Source: Pseudomonadota bacterium (GTDB taxonomy: Bacteria > Pseudomonadota > Alphaproteobacteria > Rhizobiales > Xanthobacteraceae). From it: a stretch of 12,696 nt of DNA. The stretch's first letter is position 1. Each line of letters begins with the position of its first letter. The DNA lies in assembly GCA_023404705.1 (NCBI GenBank), contig JAEYAU010000217.1, forward strand, positions 1-12,696. The letters are read 5' to 3'. A program made the translations under genes and the position numbers. Shown here in pieces: positions 1 through 6,233 of this stretch. Below the pieces are notes generated by a model that searched no databases, was not told where the DNA came from, and saw only the letters and a program-made list of their open reading frames with translations.

Positions 1-1
1 C

Positions 2-25
2 CGGGCCGCGCCCCCGCGCGGCCCG
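2..25. terminator. GC-rich perfect hairpin downstream of adh2XL
   Basis: Positions 2-11 (CGGGCCGCGC) are perfectly complementary to 16-25, around a CCCC loop. The stem lies about 58 nt past the adh2XL stop on the minus strand. There is no U-tract in the visible sequence and the window ends here, so this could be a terminator-like stem or part of a palindromic repeat. The neighbouring CACCTCAGGGTGACGG at 41-56 resembles, from memory, ends of Rhizobiales intergenic palindromes. No coding sequence is recognisable in 1-82. Confidence 0.4.
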
Positions 26-82
26 CGGCGCCGCCCCCCCCACCTCAGGGTGACGGATGATAGGGCTCACGCGCTGCACCCT

Positions 83-1105
83 TTAGAAATTCACCACGAT
101 CTTCCCGAACACCTTGCGGCTCTCAAGGCGATCGAGGCCCTGCTCGAAGTCCGCGAGGGCGAATTCGGAATCGATCACCGGCGTGAGGCCGCCTGCCATC
201 TTGGCGAGCGTCTCGTGCACGTTGCGGATGGTGGCGCCGAACGAGCCGATGATGCGGTATTGCTGCAGATAGAGCTGGAACAGGTTGATCTGCGTCGACT
301 GTCCCGAGGTCGAGCCGCACGTAACGAGCCGCCCGCCGCGCTTCAGGGAGAACAGCGAGCCGTTGAACGTATCGGGCCCGACATGCTCGAAGGCGACATC
401 GACGCCCTTCTTGCCCGTGATCTTGCGCACCACGCCCTCGAAGCGGTCGGTGCGATAGTTGATCACGTGATCGGCGCCGATCGCCTTCGCCTTCTCGGCC
501 TTCTCGTCGTCGCCGACCGTGGTGATTACGGTGCAGCCGATCTGCTTCGCCATCTTGATCGCGCCGGTGCCGATGCCGGAGCCGCCGGCCTGCACCAGTA
601 TCCATTCGCCGGGCTCGAGCTTGGCGTTGTCGAACAGCATGTGCTGCACGGTACCCCAGGCGACTGGCGCGCAGGCGGCGTTGCGATAGCTCACGCCGTC
701 CGGAACCGGGATCACGAGCCGCGCCGGCATGTTGAGCAGGTCGCGCGCGAAGCCGTCCGCATGGAAGCCCATCACGCCGGAGACGTTTTCGCAAAGATTG
801 TCGCGGCCCTGCCGGCACGCCTTGCAGGTGCCGCAGGTGAGCCCGCCATACATGACGACGCGCTCGCCGACCTTGCGGTCCGACACGCTGCTTCCGACCG
901 CCGCGATCTCGCCCGCGGCTTCGACGCCGACGACGAGCGGCAGCTTGCGCTTCGCAAAGGCCATGCCGCGAAAGCCCCAGACGTCGAGATGGTTGAGGCC
1001 GATGGCCTTGATGCGCACCTGCACCTCGTCCGGGCCGGGCGCCGGCGGGTCGGCGATCTCGGTGAGCTCGAGCTTGCGGTCGCCGAGCAACATCAGGGCA
1101 CGCAT
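83..1105 (-). CDS. adh2XL: Zn-structural MDR dehydrogenase/reductase of the lipid A VLCFA cluster (Adh2XL-like)
   Basis: This is a medium-chain dehydrogenase/reductase of 340 aa. It has an N-terminal GroES-like domain, then a Rossmann domain with an AGGSGIGTGAIKMAK nucleotide-binding loop near residues 173-187. Four cysteines (C91, C94, C97, C105) form the usual structural-zinc lobe. The catalytic-zinc GHE motif is replaced by GVE (residues 60-62), and the usual catalytic Cys region reads GLNHLD. The protein is therefore closer to quinone oxidoreductase or enoyl reductase types than to a true alcohol dehydrogenase. I chose the ATG at 1105 because GGAG sits 6 nt upstream; the TTG at 1117 overlaps that ribosome binding site. 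The gene starts 33 nt after the SDR gene, the last visible gene of the operon. Position and cluster membership point to Adh2XL. A role as the NAD(P)H-dependent enoyl reductase of VLCFA elongation is inference. Confidence 0.85.
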   Translation of the reverse strand: MRALMLLGDRKLELTEIADPPAPGPDEVQVRIKAIGLNHLDVWGFRGMAFAKRKLPLVVGVEAAGEIAAVGSSVSDRKVGERVVMYGGLTCGTCKACRQGRDNLCENVSGVMGFHADGFARDLLNMPARLVIPVPDGVSYRNAACAPVAWGTVQHMLFDNAKLEPGEWILVQAGGSGIGTGAIKMAKQIGCTVITTVGDDEKAEKAKAIGADHVINYRTDRFEGVVRKITGKKGVDVAFEHVGPDTFNGSLFSLKRGGRLVTCGSTSGQSTQINLFQLYLQQYRIIGSFGATIRNVHETLAKMAGGLTPVIDSEFALADFEQGLDRLESRKVFGKIVVNF

Positions 1106-1138
1106 TCGCGTCTCCAAATCAACAAACGATCGGTGAAA

Positions 1139-1894
1139 TCAGCGCTGGATGCCTATCGAAGCCGAAAGGCCGCCGTCAACCGGCAGCACGGCGCCCGTGA
1201 GGTAGGCTGCGGCCGGCGAGAGCAGGAAGGCAACCACCCCTGCGATGTCGCTCGGCTGCGCGAAGCGGCCGGCCGGAATCTGGCCCTCCATCTTCTCGCG
1301 ATAGGCCGCATAGGGCGCCATCATCTCGGTATCGATGAACCCGGGCGCGACCAGATTGACGGTGACGCCGCGCCGCGCCGTCTCGATCGCGAGCGTGCGC
1401 ATATAGCCGGCGAGCGCCGCCTTCGAGGCCGCATAGGCCGCATTGCCCTGGTTGCCGCGATCGGCTGTGACGGAGCCGATGATCACGATGCGGCCATCGC
1501 GCGCGCGCGTCATCGGGCGGACGAGCGCCGTGACGATGCGCGTGAAGGACCAGAAGTTCACTTGCATCACGGTCTCGGCCTTGGCTTGGTCGAGGATCGC
1601 GGCCAGCGTATCGTAAGCCTGGCCCGCATTGTGCACGAAGCCGGAGTAGGGTGTGTCGCCTTCGAGGCTCTTCACGAAGTCCTCGACCGCGGCCTTGTCG
1701 GCGAAATCCACCTGGCGCGGCGTGAAGCTCTGGCCCGGATGCGCGGCCGTGAGCTCGCTGGCGAGCGCCTCGGCTTCGCCCGACGCCGACCGATACGTGA
1801 ACGTCACGCTGTGCCCGGCCTCGGCCAGCGCGCGCACGATCGCGGCGCCCAGTCCTCGTCCGCCCCCCGTGACGAGGACGCGCCGCTGCGTCAT
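1139..1894 (-). CDS. SDR-family 3-oxoacyl-ACP reductase (FabG-like)
   Basis: This 251-aa short-chain dehydrogenase has all the classical SDR landmarks: the TGGGRGLG cofactor loop at residues 9-16, NAG at 89-91, and the catalytic S141, Y154 and K158 (YAASK). The C-terminal LTGAVLPVDGG segment is typical of FabG-type enzymes. The likely reaction is NADPH-dependent reduction of a 3-oxoacyl chain on the carrier protein. The start is ATG at 1894, which shares one base with the fabF1XL stop (TGATG). A GTG one codon upstream (1897, 4-nt overlap) is possible, with GGGAG upstream of either. The tight overlap argues for translational coupling to the ketosynthase and a dedicated ketoreductase role in VLCFA synthesis. 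Substrate is inferred from context only, and many SDRs act on unrelated substrates. Confidence 0.85.
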   Translation of the reverse strand: MTQRRVLVTGGGRGLGAAIVRALAEAGHSVTFTYRSASGEAEALASELTAAHPGQSFTPRQVDFADKAAVEDFVKSLEGDTPYSGFVHNAGQAYDTLAAILDQAKAETVMQVNFWSFTRIVTALVRPMTRARDGRIVIIGSVTADRGNQGNAAYAASKAALAGYMRTLAIETARRGVTVNLVAPGFIDTEMMAPYAAYREKMEGQIPAGRFAQPSDIAGVVAFLLSPAAAYLTGAVLPVDGGLSASIGIQR

Positions 1895-3174
1895 CACGTC
1901 GGCTCCCGCCCCATCACCAGGCTGACGTTCTGACCGCCGAACCCGAAGGAGTTGGAGAGCACGTGGCGCACGCGTGCGTCACGCGCGACATTCGGCACCA
2001 CGTCGAGCGGAATGGCCGGATCCGGGGTGTCGTAGTTGATGGTCGGCGGCAGCCGCTGGTGCTGCAGCGTGAGCAGCGAGAACACGGCCTCGACCGCGCC
2101 CGCGGCCGAGAGCGTGTGACCGACCATCGACTTGTTCGACGAGATCGGCACGGTCTTCGCGCGCTCGCCCAGAACCGCGGTGACGCCGAGCGCTTCCATC
2201 TTGTCGTTCTCGGGCGTGCCGGTGCCGTGCGGATTGATGTAGTCGATGTCGTCCGGCGTCAGGCCCGCATCCGCGAGCGCGTTGCTGATGCAGCCGATGA
2301 TCGGCTTGCCGTCCGGGCTCGAACGCGTGCGGTGGAACGAGTCCGCGAGCTCGCCGCAGCCTTCCATGACGCCGAGGATCTTCGCGCCGCGGGCTTGCGC
2401 ATGCTCGAGGCTCTCGAGCACGAGCGCGCCGGCGCCTTCGGCCATCACGAAGCCGTCGCGATCCTTCGCGAAGGGCTTGGCCGCGGCAGTCGGCGGATCG
2501 TTGCGCGTGGAGAGCGCCGAGAGCAGCGAGAAGCGGATCAGCGATTCCGCATTCACCGAGCCGTCGGTGCCGATGCAGAGCGCAGCATCGGTCTCGCCGC
2601 GGCGGATCGCCTCGACGCCGAGCTGGATCGCGGTCGCGCCCGAGGCGCAAGCGGTCGAGAGCGAGATCGGCGAGCCCTTGGTGCCGAAGCGCTCGGCGAG
2701 CCGGTCGGCCACCGATGAGAAGAGGAAGCGCTCGTAATAAGGCTTGAAGCGGCCCGTCTCGGCGCCGCGCACGAGATCCCGGTAGCTGAGCTCTTCGTTG
2801 CTGCCCGCCGCCGTCACGACCTCGCGCCGCTGCAGCCATTCCATCTCGATTGGCGCCACGGCGAGAAACAGCGGGCCGGGGAAGTCCGCGCGCGAACCGA
2901 TGCCGGACTCGCCGATGGCCTCGTCCGCTGCGAGCTCGGCGAGGCGCTCTGAGAGCGCCGGCGCGTTCATCGGCTCCACCGGCACGAAGTCGACGGTGCC
3001 CGCGATCGTGGTGCGCAGCCCGTCGGTCGGAAAGCGCGTGATCGTGTGAATGCCGGACTGGCCGGCGGTGAGCTTCGTCCAGTTCTCGTCCTTGCCGGCG
3101 CCGAGCGAGGTCACGACGCCCATGCCGGTGACCACGACGATCGGCCGGCCCGCATGATCACGGTAGTTCGGCAT
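1894..3174 (-). CDS. fabF1XL: Beta-ketoacyl-ACP synthase, catalytically complete (FabF1XL)
   Basis: This is a 426-aa KAS II/FabF-family condensing enzyme with the thiolase fold. The full catalytic set is present: Cys176 in STACASG, His316 in NPHGTGTPEND, and His353 with Lys348 in NKSMVGHT. The C-terminal SNSFGFGGQN loop is also typical. It would condense malonyl-ACP with the growing acyl chain, here on AcpXL, to reach the C26-C28 range of lipid A fatty acids. The start is ATG 3174, with AAGGAGA a few bases upstream. An in-frame upstream extension lies inside fabF2XL and is not needed. It follows fabF2XL after 13 nt and overlaps the SDR start. Because its partner lacks catalytic residues, this subunit is probably the only active condensing subunit of the pair (inference). 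Confidence 0.92.
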   Translation of the reverse strand: MPNYRDHAGRPIVVVTGMGVVTSLGAGKDENWTKLTAGQSGIHTITRFPTDGLRTTIAGTVDFVPVEPMNAPALSERLAELAADEAIGESGIGSRADFPGPLFLAVAPIEMEWLQRREVVTAAGSNEELSYRDLVRGAETGRFKPYYERFLFSSVADRLAERFGTKGSPISLSTACASGATAIQLGVEAIRRGETDAALCIGTDGSVNAESLIRFSLLSALSTRNDPPTAAAKPFAKDRDGFVMAEGAGALVLESLEHAQARGAKILGVMEGCGELADSFHRTRSSPDGKPIIGCISNALADAGLTPDDIDYINPHGTGTPENDKMEALGVTAVLGERAKTVPISSNKSMVGHTLSAAGAVEAVFSLLTLQHQRLPPTINYDTPDPAIPLDVVPNVARDARVRHVLSNSFGFGGQNVSLVMGREPT

Positions 3175-3187
3175 GACGATCTCCTTC

Positions 3188-4384
3188 TCAGCGCACTGCT
3201 TCGACGAGCGCGACCGCCTCGCCGCGCCACAGGCCAACGCTGGTCACGACGATCTGCGACAGCTTCCCATCCATCGGCTTCTCGAATCCGCTGCGGTCGC
3301 AGGCTGGAAACAGCTGCCCATGATCGAGCGCCGCCGCCGCCAGCGCAACATTGATGGGGAATTGCGGCTCGAGCGCCTGACCCAGATGGGTGCCGGTCGC
3401 GCGCACCGCAAGCGCGCCCTGGCGGCTCAGGAAATCGCGCTCCTCGCGCGTCGCCGGCTCGATGCCGGTCGCGCCCGAGATCACGGCAACTTCGTCCGGC
3501 TTGATTTGCGGCGCGATCTTGTTCCACAAGCGCATCAGCGCCGCGTCCACGTCGCCGGGCTTGCGCCGCGTGCGGTCCGAATGCACCGCCGTGATGCGCG
3601 CCCACGGCTTGGCGCCGCGCGCTTCCGCATGCGCGCGCTCCTCGAGCACCAGGAACGCGCCGATCGTGCCGAGCTCCATGCCGCCGCCGTCGGCCGCGCG
3701 CTCCCACACGCCCATCGACTCGCCGTGGCGCAGCACGCCGCCCATGACGAGATGCTGCACGATGTCCCAGCGCTCGGAATTGTAGGCGCCGCCCACCAGC
3801 GCGATCTTGCTCTGCCCGGCCGCGATGCGCGACATCGCGATGCGCACCGCATCGACGCCGGCCGACTCCTCGCCCATGAAGGTGCGCGACGAGCCGATCA
3901 CGCCGTGCACGATCGAGATGTTGCCGGCCATCAGGTTGGAGAGCTGCGCCAGGAAGAGGGTGGGGCGCAGGTCGTTCATCAGCCGCTCGTTGACGAACAC
4001 CGAGGGGTTCTCGGCCTTCGGCACGCCGGCGAGAATCGCGGTGTCGACCGCAAGGTCGCGCTCGCCGCCGCCGGCCGCGACGATCATGTCCATGATGCCG
4101 AGCAGGTCGGCCTTGCCCTTCACGCCGGCGCTGTCGAGCGCGAGACCGGCCGCATAGCAGCCGATGCGCTGCCAGGCTTCCATCTGGCGCTGGTCGCCCT
4201 TCTTCGGGATCTGCTTGTCGAAGTCGAGCGCGACCAGCGGATGCACGAGGTAAGGCGCGTATTCGGCCGCTGGCGCGCCGAGGCGCGCCTCCTGCAGGCG
4301 CTGCCAATGCGCGTCGATGCCTTCACCGAGGCAGGAGACGATGCCGATGCCGGTGATCCAAGTTTCGTTCGGCGCGTCAGCCAT
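3188..4384 (-). CDS. fabF2XL: Degenerate beta-ketoacyl-ACP synthase homologue (FabF2XL), catalytic residues missing
   Basis: This 398-aa protein has the KAS fold, with an ITGIGIVSCLG start (residues 10-20) and a C-terminal segment shaped like a ketosynthase. My alignment by eye to the neighbouring FabF1XL shows all catalytic positions changed. The Cys nucleophile becomes Glu173 (GEESAG in place of TACASG). The first His becomes Ala305 (SGATGIEP in place of NPHGTGTP). The second His becomes Gln336 (THLGQAL in place of SMVGHTL), and the conserved Lys is lost. The frame is intact along the whole length, so it is not a decayed pseudogene. The pattern recalls the chain-length factor (KS-beta) of type II polyketide synthases, suggesting a heterodimer with FabF1XL that sets chain length. 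The start overlaps the fabZXL stop by 8 nt. Cluster identity is firm; the chain-length role is inference. Confidence 0.88.
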   Translation of the reverse strand: MADAPNETWITGIGIVSCLGEGIDAHWQRLQEARLGAPAAEYAPYLVHPLVALDFDKQIPKKGDQRQMEAWQRIGCYAAGLALDSAGVKGKADLLGIMDMIVAAGGGERDLAVDTAILAGVPKAENPSVFVNERLMNDLRPTLFLAQLSNLMAGNISIVHGVIGSSRTFMGEESAGVDAVRIAMSRIAAGQSKIALVGGAYNSERWDIVQHLVMGGVLRHGESMGVWERAADGGGMELGTIGAFLVLEERAHAEARGAKPWARITAVHSDRTRRKPGDVDAALMRLWNKIAPQIKPDEVAVISGATGIEPATREERDFLSRQGALAVRATGTHLGQALEPQFPINVALAAAALDHGQLFPACDRSGFEKPMDGKLSQIVVTSVGLWRGEAVALVEAVR

Positions 4385-4850
4385 TGGAGAGCGCCTTCAT
4401 GGGAAACTGGATGAGCGCGGCGACTTTTTCCATGCTCTCGCGGAAGACCGGATTGGGGAATTCGACCACGCGGAACGTGATCTCGGCATTGGCCGTGAGC
4501 TTGCCCTCGACGCGGATCTCCGCCTTGGTCATGGCGAAGCCCGAGCCCTCGTGCACCATGCTGGCCGTGATGTCGAGCAGCTTTCCGGGCGGCACGAAGT
4601 TGCGCAGCTTCGCCTCCTTGAAGGCGGCGAGGAACGGCATGCGCGTGAAATTGGTCGCGCCGATGATGAGCCAGCCCGAGGTCTGCGCCATCGCTTCGCA
4701 CAGCAGCACGCCCGGCATCAGCGGATAGCCCGGGAAGTGCCCTTCGAACACGGGCGACTCCATCGGCACATGCGCTTCCATGCGGATCGTGCGCGCCGTG
4801 AGGTCGAGCTCGACGACGCGATCCACCATCTGGAAGTATTCGAGCCGCAT
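4377..4850 (-). CDS. fabZXL: 3-hydroxyacyl-ACP dehydratase, FabZ-type (FabZXL)
   Basis: This 157-aa single hot-dog-fold protein matches the FabZ family in length. The signature FEGHFPGYPLMPGVLLCEAMAQ (residues 35-56) carries the catalytic His38 and Glu52, 14 residues apart as in known FabZ enzymes. It would dehydrate 3-hydroxyacyl-AcpXL to the trans-2-enoyl form. The ATG start at 4850 has only weak Shine-Dalgarno character upstream (AGGG about 11 nt away). It is preceded by 176 nt containing a large palindromic repeat that separates it from acpXL. Its stop overlaps the fabF2XL start by 8 nt, implying coupled translation. The gene order identifies it as FabZXL rather than the housekeeping FabZ, which usually sits with lpxD and lpxA. 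Confidence 0.9.
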   Translation of the reverse strand: MRLEYFQMVDRVVELDLTARTIRMEAHVPMESPVFEGHFPGYPLMPGVLLCEAMAQTSGWLIIGATNFTRMPFLAAFKEAKLRNFVPPGKLLDITASMVHEGSGFAMTKAEIRVEGKLTANAEITFRVVEFPNPVFRESMEKVAALIQFPMKALSNG

Positions 4851-4876
4851 GTGAGTGGGCGCCCTAATCTCCGCGG

Positions 4877-4993
4877 GTCATCCCGGCCAAGCGAGCGAAG
4901 CGAGCGCGAGCCGGGATCCATAACCCCTGTCTGTCCGAATAGCGACCACCGGGGTTATGGATCCGGGCTCTCGCTTCGCTCGGCCGGGATGAC
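4877..4993. repeat. Long imperfect palindrome (REP-like) between acpXL and fabZXL
   Basis: The left arm, 4877-4926, begins GTCATCCCGGCC and ends GGATCCATAACCCC. The right arm, 4951-4993, is its reverse complement apart from a 7-8 nt length difference in the GAGCGAAGCGAG-rich middle. The loop, 4927-4950, is about 24 nt. Together they could fold into a hairpin of roughly 40 bp in RNA from this operon. The GTCATCCCGGCC ends and GCGAAGCGAG core resemble dispersed intergenic palindromes common in Bradyrhizobiaceae genomes (from memory, not searched). Lying inside an operon, it may stabilise the upstream acpXL mRNA or lower transcription of downstream genes. Confidence 0.85.
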
Positions 4994-5005
4994 GCCCCAG
5001 CAAGA

Positions 5006-5020
5006 CGCGCAGCTTGCGCG
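5006..5020 (-). terminator. Small hairpin just after the acpXL stop, possible attenuator
   Basis: CGCGCA (5006-5011) and TGCGCG (5015-5020) are perfectly complementary around a 3-nt loop. On the minus strand the stem begins 6 nt after the acpXL stop codon and is followed by TCTTGCT, a poor T-rich stretch. It could cause partial termination so that acpXL is transcribed in excess of the enzymes. Without a proper U-tract the assignment is tentative. Confidence 0.35.
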
Positions 5021-5026
5021 CTCCCA

Positions 5027-5308
5027 CTACGCCCCCTTGGCGGCGATCAGGCCGTCGATACGCTCGCAGAGGTTCTTGAGCACGAAATACTGCTCGGTCG
5101 AGGCCTTGCCCTCGTTCACCTCTTGCGTCCACTGCTCCAGCGGCAGCTTGATCGCGAAGGCCTTGTCGATCGCGAAGGCGATGTCGAGGAAGTCCAGGCT
5201 GTCGATGCCCAGGTCATCGATCGCGTGGCTCTCGGGCTTGATGTTCTCGCGCGGAATATCGCACGTCTCGGAAATGATATTGGCCACGGTGTCGAACGTC
5301 GAGGACAT
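5027..5308 (-). CDS. acpXL: Acyl carrier protein AcpXL, lipid A very-long-chain fatty acid carrier
   Basis: This 93-aa acidic acyl carrier protein has the phosphopantetheine site DDLGIDSLDFLDI, with Ser37 as attachment residue. Several stretches (IDDLGIDSLDFLDI, IPLEQWTQEVNEG-like, YFVLKNLC) match what I remember of rhizobial AcpXL, which carries the 27-hydroxyoctacosanoate chain later transferred to lipid A. It is longer than the housekeeping AcpP (about 78 aa) and diverged from it. The ATG at 5308 was chosen because AGAGGG lies about 8 nt upstream and the protein then begins MSSTFDTVA, as in the family; upstream in-frame codons have no such support. It is the first gene of the VLCFA operon, with a sigma-70-like promoter about 100 nt upstream. 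The downstream gap holds a hairpin and a large palindrome, which may let it be expressed more highly than the enzymes. Confidence 0.96.
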   Translation of the reverse strand: MSSTFDTVANIISETCDIPRENIKPESHAIDDLGIDSLDFLDIAFAIDKAFAIKLPLEQWTQEVNEGKASTEQYFVLKNLCERIDGLIAAKGA

Positions 5309-5416
5309 CACTAACCCTCTGGAAATGATCGGCTTTGTTTGTGCATGCGCGAGACCGCGCAAACCCCTGGGCAGAGCCCCGTCGGCGCCCCGCCGTCCCT
5401 CTTATCGTCAGGCCCC

Positions 5417-5445
5417 CGTATAGCCAAGCGGCGCCCCGAGTTCAA
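5417..5445 (-). promoter_or_regulatory. Predicted sigma-70-type promoter of the acpXL operon
   Basis: Read on the minus strand there is TTGAAC (5445-5440), a 17-nt spacer, then TATACG (5422-5417). Both match the housekeeping consensus at four of six positions with ideal spacing. Transcription would start near 5410, leaving a leader of about 100 nt before the acpXL ATG at 5308. No other strong candidate was seen in the 179-nt gap 5309-5487. Confidence 0.5.
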
Positions 5446-5471
5446 TCGAGACGCGTGGCCGAAGGGTCACA

Positions 5472-5494
5472 GGTCTGACGGAACCCGTCAGGCC
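5472..5494 (-). terminator. Hairpin spanning the stop codon of the PNPOx-like gene
   Basis: CTGACGG (5475-5481) pairs perfectly with CCGTCAG (5485-5491) around an AAC loop. The stem extends to about 10 bp with one G-U pair (5472-5494). The TGA stop at 5488-5490 lies inside the stem. There is no U-tract after it, so it is a weak terminator candidate or an mRNA-end stabiliser. Confidence 0.35.
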
Positions 5495-6135
5495 GGGGCG
5501 GCGGTGCCGGTGAGGCCGCGCAGACGCTCGACCTCGGCGGTCAGCTCCGTGATGCGCTGGTCGCGCGCGATGATCGCCTGGGCCACCTCGGGCTCGTCGA
5601 AGCGCCGCATGATGTGCTGGGAGCAATTCCAGTTGAAGCCCTCGACCGTGATCACCACCAGGCGCTCGACTCGCGCCTTGTAGTCCGGAACGGTCAGGCG
5701 GGTGGCCAGCACCTCGTCGGCCGCCGGATCGATCAGCGCCGCGTGGCCGAGCAGCTTGAGCCGCCGCCGTTCCGCGTAATCCATGATGAATAGCGCCACC
5801 CGGTCATCGGTCGCGAGGTTGCCGACCGTCAGATACTGCCGGTTGCCGCGGAAATCCGCGAAGCCGATGCGGTGCCCGTCCAGCACCTTGAGGAAGCCCC
5901 GCGGCCCGCCGCGATACTGGATATAGGGCCAGCCCGAGGCACTGACGCTGCCGAGATAGAAGCCGTCGCGCCCCGCGATGAACTCCGCCTCGGCCGGGCC
6001 GAGTTCGTCCTGCTCCACAGGGCCGGCAGCGCGCCGCGCCTCCAGGCGCTCCGCATAGACATGGCTCGAGCCATGCCGCACCTGCGCGGCCGCCACCTCC
6101 GGCGTGATCGCGATGTCCAGAAAGCGCTCGCCCAT
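5488..6135 (-). CDS. Pyridoxamine 5'-phosphate oxidase-family flavin-binding protein
   Basis: This 215-aa protein has a split beta-barrel flavin-binding domain across roughly residues 45-175. Family landmarks are FYLGSVSASGWPYIQYRGG (59-77), where the strand meets flavin, a DFRGNRQYLTVGNL segment (94-107), and FNWNCSQHI near 167-175. The C-terminal 35 residues form a charged amphipathic helix (ITELTAEVERLRGL), probably a coiled coil for dimerisation. This subfamily is widespread in bacteria, generally uncharacterised, and distinct from the vitamin B6 enzyme PdxH, so I give no substrate. The start ATG has AGGAG 7 nt upstream. It is divergent from a LysR gene 98 nt away, the classical arrangement for a LysR regulator and its target. 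Expression could respond to an oxidative or aromatic signal, but the sequence does not show which. Confidence 0.85.
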   Translation of the reverse strand: MGERFLDIAITPEVAAAQVRHGSSHVYAERLEARRAAGPVEQDELGPAEAEFIAGRDGFYLGSVSASGWPYIQYRGGPRGFLKVLDGHRIGFADFRGNRQYLTVGNLATDDRVALFIMDYAERRRLKLLGHAALIDPAADEVLATRLTVPDYKARVERLVVITVEGFNWNCSQHIMRRFDEPEVAQAIIARDQRITELTAEVERLRGLTGTAAPA

Positions 6136-6233
6136 GGCGAATCTCCTGCTTGCGGCTCCCGATAATGATTATTCCAAGATCAATGCGAAATGGATAAGAT
6201 CGCAAGATATCATTCCGTATTCTGGAACAATCC
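6136..6233. promoter_or_regulatory. Divergent AT-rich control region with two LysR-type dyads
   Basis: This 98-nt gap is markedly AT-rich compared with its surroundings. It contains GATA-N11-TATC (6193-6211) and TTCC-N7-GGAA (6213-6227); the latter includes the T-N11-A form (TCCGTATTCTGGA) typical of LysR-type binding sites. The second dyad ends 6 nt before the LysR start codon, well placed for autorepression. The first lies where it could act on the divergent flavin-protein gene. No confident -35/-10 pair was assigned. These are pattern-based predictions. Confidence 0.45.

Noticed and set aside
50..1933. Very long open frame on the plus strand opposite adh2XL and the SDR gene
   Set aside because: It is antisense to two genes with full family motifs. 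Its translation is Arg/Ala/His-rich with no recognisable domain, as expected for a shadow frame in very GC-rich DNA.
3188..4384. fabF2XL as a pseudogene because its catalytic residues are missing
   Set aside because: The frame is intact, the length and fold are normal, and it overlaps fabZXL as in a working operon. Coordinated loss of the active-site residues suggests a changed role rather than decay.
3173..4414. Long plus-strand open frame opposite fabF2XL
   Set aside because: The translation shows no motif and mirrors a KAS-fold gene on the other strand; it is a GC-driven shadow.
4877..4993. CRISPR repeat or riboswitch
   Set aside because: There is only one inverted pair with no direct-repeat series or spacers, and the element follows a coding region within an operon with a REP-like sequence.
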